A DNA stretch of 64,000 nucleotides from Rhodococcus sp. NBC_00297 (lineage in GTDB: Bacteria > Actinomycetota > Actinomycetes > Mycobacteriales > Mycobacteriaceae), in the NCBI RefSeq assembly GCF_036173065.1, contig NZ_CP108041.1, forward strand, positions 2,545,001-2,609,000. The letters run 5' to 3'. The position numbers and the translations under genes were made by a program. The notes under the pieces were generated by a model that was not told where the DNA came from, did no database searches, and was given only the letters and a program-made list of their open reading frames with translations. Shown here in pieces: positions 25,537-35,416 of this stretch. Within the stretch, counting starts at the first letter, position 1; the number at the start of each line of letters is the position of its first letter.

Positions 25537-26657
25537 CAGGCCGACCGGCTCGTTCCGCCCTCGTCCGCAGTGTCCACCTCGGTGGGGCTCGGACGAGGGC
25601 GGAACTCGCGGAGGACCTCTCGCTGAACCGGAGCACCGTCAAGACTCTCGTCGACGACCTCGTCGCCGACGGCCTGGTCTCCGAACATCCGTCGTCCGGT
25701 GGCGGGGCCGGCCGGCCGTCGCTGGTGGTCGACCCCATCCCGTCCGCCGCCTGGGTACTCGCGGTCGACGCGGCCGTCGACTGGCTGTCCGTCTCCGCGA
25801 TCGGCTGGGGCGCAGCGGTTCTGGCGGATCTCGACTACGAGGCGGGAGCGGGCCCGGACCCGGCGGACCTGGTGCGCCGCATCGCCGATGCCGCGACCGA
25901 GCTCACCCATCGGGTGGGATCGGCCCCGCATGCAGTGTGTGTCGCCGTACCCGGTCTCGTGCGGTCGGCCGACGGTCTCGTGCGCGTCGCACCCAACCTC
26001 GGCTGGACCGACGTTCCGCTCGGTCGTCTGATCGGTGAGGCGGTCGGGGTGCGGTGCATCGTCGCCAACGAGTCTGATCTGGGAGTGGTCGCGGAACACA
26101 CCCGCGGATGCGCCCGCGGCGTGGACGACGTGGTCTACCTCTTCGCGGAGTTCGGTGTGGGTGCCGGAATACTCAGCGCCGGATCACTTCTCGGCGGTTC
26201 CGGTGGCTACGCCGGCGAGGTGGGACACATGCGGACCGCCGCAGGCGGGGGCCTCTGCAGCTGCGGAAGCAACGGGTGCTGGGAGCTGTCCGTCGGGCAG
26301 GACGCACTGCGCCGGGCACTCGCGATGCCGGAACCCGCGACGCCGTCCGCGATCGGGCGCGCACTGGCCGACGTCGCCGCCGCCGGGGGTGCCCTGCCGG
26401 AGAGCTACATCGAGGCACTGGAGACGGGCGTCTGCACCATCGTCACGATGGTGGACCCCCGCGTCGTCGTGTTCGGCGGCCTCTTCGCCGACGTTCTCCG
26501 GGTGCCCTCGGCGATGGCACGCATCACCGAGGGCGTGGGGGAGTGCCTGGTCGGACGCCAGCACGGGGTGGAACTGCACGTCTCGGGCCTGGGTCGGCGG
26601 ATCTCGGTGATCGGTGCCGCCGAGCTGGCCTTCGCCGAGGTGCTGCAGCGGCTGTAG
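25533..26657 (+). CDS. ROK family transcriptional regulator
   Basis: This is a sugar-responsive regulator of the NagC/XylR type, 374 residues. The N-terminal winged helix-turn-helix (TRAELAEDLSLNRSTVKTLV) is followed by the ROK fold, with the zinc motif CSCGSNGCWE (Cys242, Cys244, Cys249). The ATP-site glycine motif is degenerate, fitting a regulator rather than a kinase. The GTG start overlaps the permease stop. As the last gene of the dehydratase/transporter operon it probably autoregulates it; the inverted repeat before the binding-protein gene is a candidate site. A composite palindrome starts right after its stop. Confidence 0.9.
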   Translation: MTGRPARSALVRSVHLGGARTRAELAEDLSLNRSTVKTLVDDLVADGLVSEHPSSGGGAGRPSLVVDPIPSAAWVLAVDAAVDWLSVSAIGWGAAVLADLDYEAGAGPDPADLVRRIADAATELTHRVGSAPHAVCVAVPGLVRSADGLVRVAPNLGWTDVPLGRLIGEAVGVRCIVANESDLGVVAEHTRGCARGVDDVVYLFAEFGVGAGILSAGSLLGGSGGYAGEVGHMRTAAGGGLCSCGSNGCWELSVGQDALRRALAMPEPATPSAIGRALADVAAAGGALPESYIEALETGVCTIVTMVDPRVVVFGGLFADVLRVPSAMARITEGVGECLVGRQHGVELHVSGLGRRISVIGAAELAFAEVLQRL

Positions 26658-26658
26658 T

Positions 26659-26716
26659 GGGCCTTCGGCCCCCGTGAGCCTTGTGCGTGTCCAGGGATGC
26701 GCACAAGGCTCACGGG
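26659..26716. repeat. Composite palindrome repeat, copy A (bidirectional terminator-like)
   Basis: A mini-hairpin GGGCC-TTC-GGCCC (26659-26671) runs into a perfect 17-bp stem (26671-26687 with 26700-26716) around a 12-base loop. It begins one base after the ROK stop and ends three bases before the convergent dehydrogenase stop. Loop and stem match copies B and C (near 39.9 and 51.1 kb); this copy has the loop in the opposite orientation. No T-run follows. Confidence 0.85.
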
Positions 26717-26718
26717 CG

Positions 26719-28194
26719 TCAGCGCACCGACGACTCCACGGTGGCGCGGGCTCCGCGAGTGTGCAGGGAGTCGAGAGCCGACGTGTAGGCGTCGACGAAG
26801 CGCGGATCGTCCACCAGATCCCCGAACAACTCCCGGTTCCGCACGAACGCGAGGGGGTCGTCGCGCTGCTGCCGAGCCAGCGGGGTCAGCGTGTCCTTCA
26901 GACGGTCGACGATCTCGATGGGCTCACCCTGCTCGTCGACACCCTCGGCGTAGCGCGCCCAGCTCGCGATCACCGTGGCGGACAGTGCGACCGGCCCTCC
27001 GGACCCGAGGTTCGTGCGCACCACCGGGACCAGCCACTTCGGGATCCGGTCCGACGACTCGGCGCAGAGCCGGGCCACGGTGTCCCGGATCTCCGGATTG
27101 GAGAAGCGCTCGATCAGCGTCTTCTTGTACTCGGCCAGGTCGATTCCGGGAACCGGTTGCAGCGTGGGAGTGGCTTCCTCGTCCATGTAGCGCAACAGGA
27201 ACTCGGCGAACAGTGCGTCCTGCGTGACGTCGTGCACGAGCCGGTAGCCACTGAGGTATCCGACGTAGCAGAGGGCCTGATGGCTCGCGTTGAGCAGTCG
27301 CAGCTTCATCAGCTCGTACGGTGTGACGTCGTCGACGACCTGCACGCCCACGTCCTCGAACGGCGGCCGGCCGAGGGTGAAGTGATCCTCCAGCGCCCAC
27401 TGGGTGAACGGCTCCGCGGCCACGGGCCACTGGTCCACGAGGTCGTACCGTGAGGCGAGCTGGTCGACGACGTCGGGTGTGGTGACGGGCGTGATGCGGT
27501 CGACCATGGAGTTGGGGAACTGCGCGGTGTCCGTGATCCACTGTGCCAGTGCGGGATCCTTCAGGCGGGCGAACGCGGTGAAGGTCGATCGGGCGATGTG
27601 TCCGTTGCCCTCGATGTTGTCGCACGACATGATGGTGAACGGCGCGAGCCCGCGATCCTTCCGGCGGGACAACGCCTCGCACACCAGTCCGAAGGTCGTG
27701 CCCGGTACCGCATCGGGTGCCAGATCCGCTCGCACAGCCGGGTTCTCGGCGTCGAACTCGCCCGTGGTGGCCGAGAAGTTGTAGCCGCCCTCGGTGACGG
27801 TGAGAGAGACGATGCGGGTGTCGGCGTGGGCGAGCTTCTCGATCACCGCCTCGGGATCGTCCGGCGCGAAGAGGTACTCGGTGATGGATCCGATGACCGA
27901 AGTGTCCCACGAGCCGTCGGAGTGCCGCAGTGCCAGGGTGTAGAGACAGTCCTGGGCGTCCATGACGTCCTTCATACGGCGATCACCCGGCAGCACGCCC
28001 ACGGCGCAGATGCCCCAGCTCGACGCGGACTCGAAGTCGGTGCGGAGCAGCCGGTCCACGTACATCGCCTGGTGCGCACGGTGGAAGCCGCCGACGCCGA
28101 AGTGGACGATCCCGGTGGTGATCGCCGAGCGGTCGTACCGTGGCACGTCCACGTCGTCGGGAAGCTGGGCGAGGGTGGCAGCGGACAGCTTCAC
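26719..28194 (-). CDS. Mannitol dehydrogenase family polyol dehydrogenase
   Basis: This is a long-chain NAD-dependent polyol dehydrogenase, 491 residues, of the family that oxidises D-mannitol to fructose or D-arabitol to xylulose. The N terminus has IVHFGVGGFHRAHQAMYVD, the cofactor-binding signature. The catalytic Lys, Asn and His are in KLRLLNASHQAL at about residue 297. The length and VVPLIK-like C-terminal pattern fit mannitol 2-dehydrogenase rather than mannitol-1-phosphate dehydrogenase. GTG at 28194 has AGGAGA upstream and overlaps the stop of the sorbitol dehydrogenase-like gene as GTGA, so the two are coupled. Both are divergent from the SorC/ABC operon. Confidence 0.9.
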   Translation of the reverse strand: MKLSAATLAQLPDDVDVPRYDRSAITTGIVHFGVGGFHRAHQAMYVDRLLRTDFESASSWGICAVGVLPGDRRMKDVMDAQDCLYTLALRHSDGSWDTSVIGSITEYLFAPDDPEAVIEKLAHADTRIVSLTVTEGGYNFSATTGEFDAENPAVRADLAPDAVPGTTFGLVCEALSRRKDRGLAPFTIMSCDNIEGNGHIARSTFTAFARLKDPALAQWITDTAQFPNSMVDRITPVTTPDVVDQLASRYDLVDQWPVAAEPFTQWALEDHFTLGRPPFEDVGVQVVDDVTPYELMKLRLLNASHQALCYVGYLSGYRLVHDVTQDALFAEFLLRYMDEEATPTLQPVPGIDLAEYKKTLIERFSNPEIRDTVARLCAESSDRIPKWLVPVVRTNLGSGGPVALSATVIASWARYAEGVDEQGEPIEIVDRLKDTLTPLARQQRDDPLAFVRNRELFGDLVDDPRFVDAYTSALDSLHTRGARATVESSVR

Positions 28195-29237
28195 GAGAGG
28201 GTCTCCTGACTGGGTGTCACGGTGACGACAGCCTTGATGCTGCCGTCGGTGCGGTCGTGATTCAGTGCGTCCTCGACATGATCGAGGTCGAACCGACCCG
28301 TCACCATGGTGTCGAGCTCGACTCGTCCGGTGCGGACGAGTTCCAGTGCGGTGGGCCAGGTGTCGGCATAGCGGAAGACGCCGGTGACCCACAGTTCCCG
28401 GTTCTGGATCACCGACACGGGTATCGGGTACTCGTCTCCGCCCATGCCCACGAGCACCACTCTGCCCGCAGGGCGCACGGCGCGCATCCCGTCCTGCACT
28501 GCGCGGGGTGCACCCGACGCGTCGACGAACGCGTCGACGTCGAGGTCGTGCACCGACTCGTCCGCCGGGTCGATCACGCGGGTCGCCCCGTACCGGGTGG
28601 CGTTGGCGCGGCGGTCGGCCGAGATGTCCGACACGACGATCTCCGTGGCGCCGAAGGCGCGTGCGACCTGCGCCGTGAGCACTCCGACCGGCCCGGCGCC
28701 CGCGATCAACACTCGCGAGCCGCCGGTGATCCCGCCCTTGCGTGCGGTCGCGATGGCCACCGACAGGGGCTCGAAGAGGGCCGCGGCGTCGTCGGACACG
28801 GCGTCGGGGACGTCGTGCGCGAACGTGGATCCGATGGTCACGTACTCACAGAGGGCACCGTCCACGGGAGGGGTCGCATAGAACTCCATGTGGGGGCACA
28901 GGTTGTAGTGGCCCGATCGGGTCTCGCGACTGTCGGGATCGGGTCGTTGCGGCTCGATGGACACTCGCGACCCGACTCGCCGAGGGGAGACGCCGTCACC
29001 GACGGCGACGATCACACCCGACGCCTCGTGGCCCAGAACGAGCGGCGACTCGACGACGAAGTCGCCGATGCGACCCTCGCGGTAGTAGTGCGCATCCGAG
29101 CCGCAGACTCCGACGGATGCCACCCGGACGAGGACGTCACCTGCGTTCGGCGTCGGTACAGGTCGCGTCTGCGTCTCGATGTGTCCCGGTTCGGTGAGAA
29201 CTGCGGCACGCATGGAATCGACTGTTGTGTGGATCAC
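28191..29237 (-). CDS. Zinc-dependent medium-chain polyol dehydrogenase (sorbitol/xylitol dehydrogenase-like)
   Basis: This medium-chain alcohol dehydrogenase has 348 residues and oxidises polyols such as sorbitol or xylitol with NAD. The catalytic zinc ligands are seen: Cys45 in VCGSDAHYY, and His70-Glu71 in LGHEAS; Glu156 in FEPLSVA is the usual fourth. The structural-zinc lobe, normally four cysteines, keeps only Cys114 (NLCPHM); the others are replaced by Pro, Asp and Ser, as in animal sorbitol dehydrogenases. The Rossmann motif is IAGAGPVGV. The start is GTG at 29237 with ATG at 29213 as an alternative; TAAGCT stands 11 bases upstream. It leads the two-gene dehydrogenase operon. Confidence 0.9.
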   Translation of the reverse strand: MIHTTVDSMRAAVLTEPGHIETQTRPVPTPNAGDVLVRVASVGVCGSDAHYYREGRIGDFVVESPLVLGHEASGVIVAVGDGVSPRRVGSRVSIEPQRPDPDSRETRSGHYNLCPHMEFYATPPVDGALCEYVTIGSTFAHDVPDAVSDDAAALFEPLSVAIATARKGGITGGSRVLIAGAGPVGVLTAQVARAFGATEIVVSDISADRRANATRYGATRVIDPADESVHDLDVDAFVDASGAPRAVQDGMRAVRPAGRVVLVGMGGDEYPIPVSVIQNRELWVTGVFRYADTWPTALELVRTGRVELDTMVTGRFDLDHVEDALNHDRTDGSIKAVVTVTPSQETLS

Positions 29238-29248
29238 ACCTGGATGTT

Positions 29249-29289
29249 AGCTTAAGTGAGCAGATGAACACCAGGTGAGCAGATGCTCA
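29249..29289. promoter_or_regulatory. Divergent promoter region with tandem SorC-type operator candidates
   Basis: The sites TGAGCA-GA-TGAACA (29257-29270) and the perfect palindrome TGAGCA-GA-TGCTCA (29276-29289) repeat with 19-base spacing, about two helical turns. A minus-strand TAAGCT box (29249-29254) overlaps the left part. CACCTGG and CCAGGTG, an outer inverted pair, bracket the region. Placement suits a SorC tetramer controlling both directions. Confidence 0.6.
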
Positions 29290-29312
29290 CCTCGACGACC
29301 GGGAGCGACATC

Positions 29313-30305
29313 GTGACGACGCCGAGTTCGAGCGACGAGCTGAGGCTCGCGCTGCGTGCGGCGACGATGTACCACGTCGAGGGCGCGACCCAGGCGGAGA
29401 TCGCCACCAAGCTCGGAGTCTCCCGTCCCACGGCAGGTCGACTCGTCGCTCGGGCTCGGGCGAACGGGCTCGTGCGCATCGAGATCCACGTGCCCGAGGA
29501 GATCAGCGGATCGGTGCACACCGATCTCGAACGTCGACTCGAGGAGCGGTACGGCCTGGACGAGGCGCTGGTGGTCACGTCGACCATCGACGACGCCGGC
29601 GGTCGGTACGACGCGGTGGGGCGCGCCGCGGCGGGCATCCTCACCCGGCGCATGCAGCCTGCTCACACACTCGGTTTCACGTGGGGGCCGGAGACGGTCG
29701 CGGTGGCGCAGTCGCTCCAGGGACGCGGCAGCCGCTGCGCCCGCGTGGTGCAGCTGGACGGATCCATGAGCACCGCGGACTACCAGACCGGTGTCGACTT
29801 CGTCCTCACCCGCTGCGCCGAGCAACTGCAGGCGACGCCGATGCGGCTCAACGCCCCTCTCTACGCCGATCCGGCGACAGTCGTCGCGCTGCAACAGGAC
29901 TCGCTGATGTCCAAAGCACTCGACGCCGGACGCACCGCGGATCTCATGTTCTTCGGACTGGGCCCGGTGTCGACGTCGACGACGCTGTTCGAGGGGAGCT
30001 TCCTCGACGCCGACCTCCTGTCCGAACTCGATCGACTCGGTGCGGTCGGTGAGATCGGCGGTCGGTTCTTCGACTCCGACGGCGCCGACGTCGACAGCTC
30101 ACTGACCGACCGCACGGTCTCGGTGCCGCTGGACGACATCCGGAACTGCGCCACCACGCTCCTCATCTCCGGCGGTGCGCGCAAGCACGCCGCGATCCGG
30201 GCCGCTCTGCGCGGCCGTCTCGCCACCGTCCTGGTGACCGATATCGCCTGTGCTCTGGACCTTCTCGACGAGCACGGCAGCAACCCCATGAAGGAATCGA
30301 GGTAG
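29313..30305 (+). CDS. SorC/DeoR-like sugar-binding transcriptional regulator
   Basis: This regulator of about 330 residues has an N-terminal helix-turn-helix (GATQAEIATKLGVSRPTAGR) and a C-terminal SorC-type sugar-phosphate domain with LGFTWGPETVA, FFGLGPVSTSTTLF and LISGGARKHAAIRAAL. Family members bind phosphorylated sugars as effectors. GTG at 29313 is preferred, because GGGAG lies 7 bases upstream and it leaves the palindromic operator in the leader. ATG at 29283, inside the operator with AGGTGAG upstream, is the alternative and adds ten residues. It sits between the divergent dehydrogenases and the ABC genes, 7 bases before the latter, and is likely the local regulator of polyol use. 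Confidence 0.9.
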   Translation: MTTPSSSDELRLALRAATMYHVEGATQAEIATKLGVSRPTAGRLVARARANGLVRIEIHVPEEISGSVHTDLERRLEERYGLDEALVVTSTIDDAGGRYDAVGRAAAGILTRRMQPAHTLGFTWGPETVAVAQSLQGRGSRCARVVQLDGSMSTADYQTGVDFVLTRCAEQLQATPMRLNAPLYADPATVVALQQDSLMSKALDAGRTADLMFFGLGPVSTSTTLFEGSFLDADLLSELDRLGAVGEIGGRFFDSDGADVDSSLTDRTVSVPLDDIRNCATTLLISGGARKHAAIRAALRGRLATVLVTDIACALDLLDEHGSNPMKESR

Positions 30306-30312
30306 TACCGAC

Positions 30313-31662
30313 GTGACATCACGATTCGTCCCACTCGCCGCCCTCGCCGCAGCCACCGTGCTGACGGCGAGCGGCTGCGCGGGCGCGGGATCGTTCGGAG
30401 GTGACGGTGGCGGCACGACCATCACCGTGGCCATCGTCTCCAACTCGCAGATGTCCGACGCGATCTCGCTCGCACCGGAGTTCGAGGCCGAGAACCCGGG
30501 TGTGAACCTGAAGTTCGTCTCGCTGTCCGAGAACGAGGCGCGCGCGAAGATCACGGCGTCGGTGGCCACGGGCGGTGGTGAGTTCGACGTGGTGATGATC
30601 AGCAACTACGAGACGCCGCAATGGGCCGAGAACGGGTGGCTCACCAATCTGTCCGAGTACGCGCAGGCCACACCGGGATACGACGAGGACGATTTCATCC
30701 CGTCTCTCAAGGAGTCGCTGTCCTACGAGGGAAGCATGTACTCGGTGCCGTTCTACGGTGAGTCGTCCTTCCTCATGTACCGCAAGGACCTGATGGAGGA
30801 AGCAGGCATCACGATGCCGGCCGAGCCCACCTGGGACCAGGTGGCCGAGGCCGCCGCGACACTCGACCGTCCGGGCATGTCCGGCATCTGCCTGCGTGGC
30901 AAGCCCGGCTGGGGCGAGGTGCTCGCGCCCCTCGACACCGTCATCAACGCCTTCGGCGGCCGGTGGTACGACGAGAACTGGAACGCGCAACTCGACAGTC
31001 CGCAGGTCGAGGAAGCCGTGCAGTTCTACGTCGACCTGGTCCGGTCGCACGGACAGGCCGGCGCGGCGACGAGCGGCTTCAGCGAGTGCGGAACGCAACT
31101 CGCACAGGGCAACACGGCCATGTGGTACGACGCCACCTCGGCGGTGTCGGTGCTCGAGGACCCCACGTCGAGCAATGTCGTCGGCAAGATCGGGTACGCC
31201 AAGGCCCCGTCGGCGGCCAAGGGCGACAACGGGTGGCTGTACTCCTGGTCGCTCGGCATCCCGACGACGTCGGAGAGCCCGGACGACGCCTGGAAGTTCG
31301 TGTCGTGGATGACGAACAAGGAGTACCTGAAGAAGGTCGGCACCGAGCTCGGCTGGGAGCGGGTGCCACCGGGAAGCCGGTTGTCCACCTACGAGATCCC
31401 GGAGTACAAGGAGGCGTCGGCCGCCTTCGGTCAGGTCACGCTCGACTCGATAAACAATGCCGATCCGCTGAACCCGACGGTCGATCCGGTGCCGTACACC
31501 GGCGTCCAGTTCCTCACCATCCCCGAGTTCCAGGATCTCGGCACTCGGGTCAGTCAGCAGATCAGCGCCGCCGTGGCAGGACAGATCAGCGTCCAGGACG
31601 CGCTCGCTCAAGCGCAGCAGTACGCCGAGGTGGTCGGCAAGACGTATCAGGAGGATCAGTGA
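30313..31662 (+). CDS. Polyol/sugar ABC transporter substrate-binding lipoprotein (SmoE-like)
   Basis: This family 1 solute-binding lipoprotein, 449 residues, should bind a hexitol or pentitol. The signal peptide ends TASGCAGAG. The mature protein has FVSLSENEARAKITASVAT, FYGESSFLMYRKDLMEEAG, GKPGWGEVLAPLDTVINAFGG (two adjoining parts) and FSECGTQLAQGNTAMWYDAT, features of sorbitol/mannitol-binding SmoE proteins. GTG at 30313 follows the SorC stop by 7 bases. It is the first of four transporter genes; its TGA overlaps the next ATG. Confidence 0.9.
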   Translation: MTSRFVPLAALAAATVLTASGCAGAGSFGGDGGGTTITVAIVSNSQMSDAISLAPEFEAENPGVNLKFVSLSENEARAKITASVATGGGEFDVVMISNYETPQWAENGWLTNLSEYAQATPGYDEDDFIPSLKESLSYEGSMYSVPFYGESSFLMYRKDLMEEAGITMPAEPTWDQVAEAAATLDRPGMSGICLRGKPGWGEVLAPLDTVINAFGGRWYDENWNAQLDSPQVEEAVQFYVDLVRSHGQAGAATSGFSECGTQLAQGNTAMWYDATSAVSVLEDPTSSNVVGKIGYAKAPSAAKGDNGWLYSWSLGIPTTSESPDDAWKFVSWMTNKEYLKKVGTELGWERVPPGSRLSTYEIPEYKEASAAFGQVTLDSINNADPLNPTVDPVPYTGVQFLTIPEFQDLGTRVSQQISAAVAGQISVQDALAQAQQYAEVVGKTYQEDQ

Positions 31663-32609
31663 TGACCACGACCGAAGTCGGCTCGGCGAGATCCGAGACG
31701 CCGTTCGTTCCTCGCGAACGGGTGATCTCGAAGGCGGAGGGGTGGCGGCGCCGCGGTCCCCTGCTGCCGGCCATGGTCTTCGCGATCGTCGTCACGCAGA
31801 TCCCGTTCCTGTTCACGCTGTACTACTCGACGCAGTCGTGGAACCTGGTGCGCCCCGGATCGCGGGAGTTCAACGGTCTGAACAACTACGTGGACGTGTT
31901 CCGGGACAGCCAGTTCCGCTCGGTCGCGTTCAACACGGTGATCATGATCGTGGGCACGGTGATCATCTCGGTGGCGCTGGGCCTGGTGCTCGCACTGCTG
32001 CTGGACCGTAAGTTCATCGGCCGCAGTCTGATCCGCACCCTGCTGATCACTCCGTTCCTCATCACCCCGGTCGCCGGTGCACTGATCTGGAAGACCACCA
32101 TGTTCGACCCGGTGTTCGGCCTCATCAACTTCGTGCTCAGCCCGTTCGGGGTCGACCAGATCGACTGGGTCTCGCGGTTCCCGCTCGCCGCGGTCATGAC
32201 CAACCTCGTCTGGCAGTGGACCCCCTTCATGATGCTGCTCATCCTGGCGGGACTGCAGTCGATGCCGAAGGACATCGCGGAGGCGGCGCGGGTGGACGGC
32301 GCCGGGCCCGTCGCACTGTTCCGCGAGTTGACGTTGCCGCATCTGCGACGCTTCATCGAGCTCGGAGCGGTCCTCGGCGCCATCTACCTCATCAACACCT
32401 TCGACGCCGTCTACATGATGACGTCCGGCGGCCCGGGTGTGGCGTCGTCGAACCTGCCGTTCTACATCTATCAACGAGCGTTCCTCGGCTTCGACATCGG
32501 CCAGGCCGCGGCCATGGGCGTCGTCACCGTGGTGGCCACCATCGTCGTCAGCACACTGGCGCTGCGACTGATCTTCACGAGCTTCAGCGGGAAAGAGGAG
32601 GCTGCCTGA
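31662..32609 (+). CDS. Polyol ABC transporter permease 1 (SmoF/MalF-like)
   Basis: This MalF-type permease has 315 residues and six predicted membrane helices. The conserved EAA loop that contacts the ATPase is IAEAARVDGAGPVALFRELTLP, seen as IAEAARVDGAG followed by FRELTLP. The N terminus is a cytoplasmic tail of about 30 residues, then GPLLPAMVFAIVVTQIPFLF. The ATG overlaps the binding-protein stop and has GGAGGA upstream; the TGA overlaps the next ATG. Confidence 0.92.
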   Translation: MTTTEVGSARSETPFVPRERVISKAEGWRRRGPLLPAMVFAIVVTQIPFLFTLYYSTQSWNLVRPGSREFNGLNNYVDVFRDSQFRSVAFNTVIMIVGTVIISVALGLVLALLLDRKFIGRSLIRTLLITPFLITPVAGALIWKTTMFDPVFGLINFVLSPFGVDQIDWVSRFPLAAVMTNLVWQWTPFMMLLILAGLQSMPKDIAEAARVDGAGPVALFRELTLPHLRRFIELGAVLGAIYLINTFDAVYMMTSGGPGVASSNLPFYIYQRAFLGFDIGQAAAMGVVTVVATIVVSTLALRLIFTSFSGKEEAA

Positions 32610-33490
32610 TGAGTACCACCACCGAGCGGAGCGCCGGCAGCGGAACTCCGAGCGTCACCGCGCCGATCACACGCAAGAAGCGATGGGGGCCCGGATCGAT
32701 CTGGTCCTTCGTCGCCTGGGTCGCCGGCATCGCCTTCTTCTTCCCGGTCCTGTGGATGGTCATCACCGGGTTCAAGCAGGAAGCCGATGCGTACACCGCG
32801 ACGCCGAAGATCTTCTTCACCCCGACCCTCGACCAGTACCGCGGCGTTCTCGAGAGCGGCATCGGCACCACGCTGCTCAACTCGGCCTTCGCGACCGTCG
32901 TGTCCACGATTCTCGTTCTGCTGCTGGGTGTCCCGGCTGCATTCGCCCTGTCGCTGCGTCCCGTGAAGAAGACGCAGGACGTGCTCTTCTTCTTCATCTC
33001 GACGAAGATGCTGCCGGTCGTGGCGGCCATCGTGCCGCTGTACGTCATCGTCGGCGACATCGGTCTGCTCGACAACATCTGGGCGCTCATCATCCTGTAC
33101 ACGGCGATGAATCTGCCGATCGCGGTGTGGATGATGCGGTCGTTCTTCCTCGAGGTCCCGAGCGAGTTGCTCGAGGCCGCGAGCATGGACGGTGCCTCGC
33201 TGTGGACATCGGTGCGGGAGGTCATCCTGCCGCTGGTCTCGCCCGGCATCGCGGCCACGTCGCTGATCTGTGTGATCTTCTCGTGGAACGAGTTCTTCTT
33301 CGCCGTCAACCTCACCGCCGTTCAGGCACAGACGATTCCGGTCTACCTCGTCGGCTTCATCACCGGGCAGGGCCTGTACTGGGCCCAGCTCTCCGCCGCT
33401 GCGACGTTCGCAGCCCTCCCCGTCGTCCTCGCCGGATGGTTCGCGCAGAACAAGCTCGTGCGCGGCCTGTCCTTCGGCGCCATCAAGTAG
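32609..33490 (+). CDS. Polyol ABC transporter permease 2 (SmoG/MalG-like)
   Basis: This MalG-type permease has 293 residues and six membrane helices, pairing with the preceding gene. The EAA loop is LLEAASMDGASLWTSVREVI. The segment WMVITGFKQEADAYTATPK following the first helix and the C-terminal QNKLVRGLSFGAIK are typical of the hexitol/trehalose importer group. ATG at 32609 overlaps the previous stop, with AGAGGAGG upstream. Confidence 0.92.
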   Translation: MSTTTERSAGSGTPSVTAPITRKKRWGPGSIWSFVAWVAGIAFFFPVLWMVITGFKQEADAYTATPKIFFTPTLDQYRGVLESGIGTTLLNSAFATVVSTILVLLLGVPAAFALSLRPVKKTQDVLFFFISTKMLPVVAAIVPLYVIVGDIGLLDNIWALIILYTAMNLPIAVWMMRSFFLEVPSELLEAASMDGASLWTSVREVILPLVSPGIAATSLICVIFSWNEFFFAVNLTAVQAQTIPVYLVGFITGQGLYWAQLSAAATFAALPVVLAGWFAQNKLVRGLSFGAIK

Positions 33491-33501
33491 GAGAAAGAAC
33501 C

Positions 33502-34614
<1,113 letters not shown>

Positions 34615-34632
34615 GCAGCAGGGGGCAAGACT

Positions 34633-34672
34633 CGGGTGTGGGAACGTGCCGGGAAGACCGTTCCCACACCCG
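34633..34672 (+). terminator. Strong hairpin terminator after polyol ABC operon
   Basis: A perfect 14-bp stem (CGGGTGTGGGAACG and its complement) encloses a 12-base loop, starting 18 bases after the ATPase stop. No T-run follows, as is usual for actinobacterial terminators. The remaining 140 bases before the next gene show nothing clear. Confidence 0.8.
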
Positions 34673-34815
34673 TCCACCGTCGCGGGACCTCGCATGTGAG
34701 CGTGCGGCCACAGGATCGCCGGTGATTCTGGGTCGACGTCCTGGACCGGTCGACACGTTTCAGCGCACGGCACGAGGGTAGTTCGAGGCACTCGCTCTCG
34801 ACACAGGAGATTCTC

Positions 34816-35364
34816 ATGGCCCGTGCCACCCTTGCCCACCTGCTCCACGATGTCGGACTCGCGGCCTGGTTCGGCGGAACCCTCGCCAATGCCGTCGCAC
34901 TGAACGAGGCGTCGTCGAACGCCGACACCGCCGCCTCCACCGGGGCTGTCACCAACGAGGGATGGGATCGGTGGACGCCGGTCAACGCCGCGGCCATCGG
35001 TGTCCATCTCGCCGGTGCGACAGCACTGCTGAAGAACGACTACGGACGTCTGAAGGCGCAGGACGGCGTCGCCTCGATGGCCGTCGCCAAGACCGCGCTC
35101 ACGGCGGCAGCACTGGCGGTCACCGCGTACAGCCGCGTTCTGGGACAGACGGTCTCGAAGGAAGGTGCGGTACCCGCCTCTGACGGGACCACGCCCACCG
35201 CGTCCACGCCACCGCACGTGGCGGCCGCGCAGAAGAAACTCCAGGCACTGCAGTGGGTCGTCCCCGCGTTGGCCGGCGGAGTGGTCGCCATCTCCGCGTA
35301 CGCGAGCGAGCAGTTCCGTCCCGAGGAAGTGGCGCGGGGCGTAGTGTCGCGCATCATCGGCTGA
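34816..35364 (+). CDS. Conserved hypothetical protein with membrane segments, 182 aa
   Basis: I do not recognise a named family. The protein starts ARATLAHLLHDVGLAAWFGG, a pattern seen in small actinobacterial membrane proteins of unknown function. Hydrophobic stretches occur near residues 55-70 (AAAIGVHLAGATALL), 88-105 (AKTALTAAALAVTAYS) and 150-165 (WVVPALAGGVVAIS). A Ser/Thr/Pro-rich loop (about 115-135) separates the last two. ATG at 34816 has AGGAGA upstream. It stands alone between the terminator and the ltrA-like gene. Confidence 0.75.
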   Translation: MARATLAHLLHDVGLAAWFGGTLANAVALNEASSNADTAASTGAVTNEGWDRWTPVNAAAIGVHLAGATALLKNDYGRLKAQDGVASMAVAKTALTAAALAVTAYSRVLGQTVSKEGAVPASDGTTPTASTPPHVAAAQKKLQALQWVVPALAGGVVAISAYASEQFRPEEVARGVVSRIIG

Positions 35365-35416
35365 TCGCCCGATCCGCGAGGTCTGTCCGATTCGCAACCT
35401 GCAGGGTGGTGATGAC

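Noticed and set aside
34673..34815. Possible small gene between terminator and hypothetical membrane protein
   Set aside because: No frame with a start, ribosome-binding site and sensible composition.
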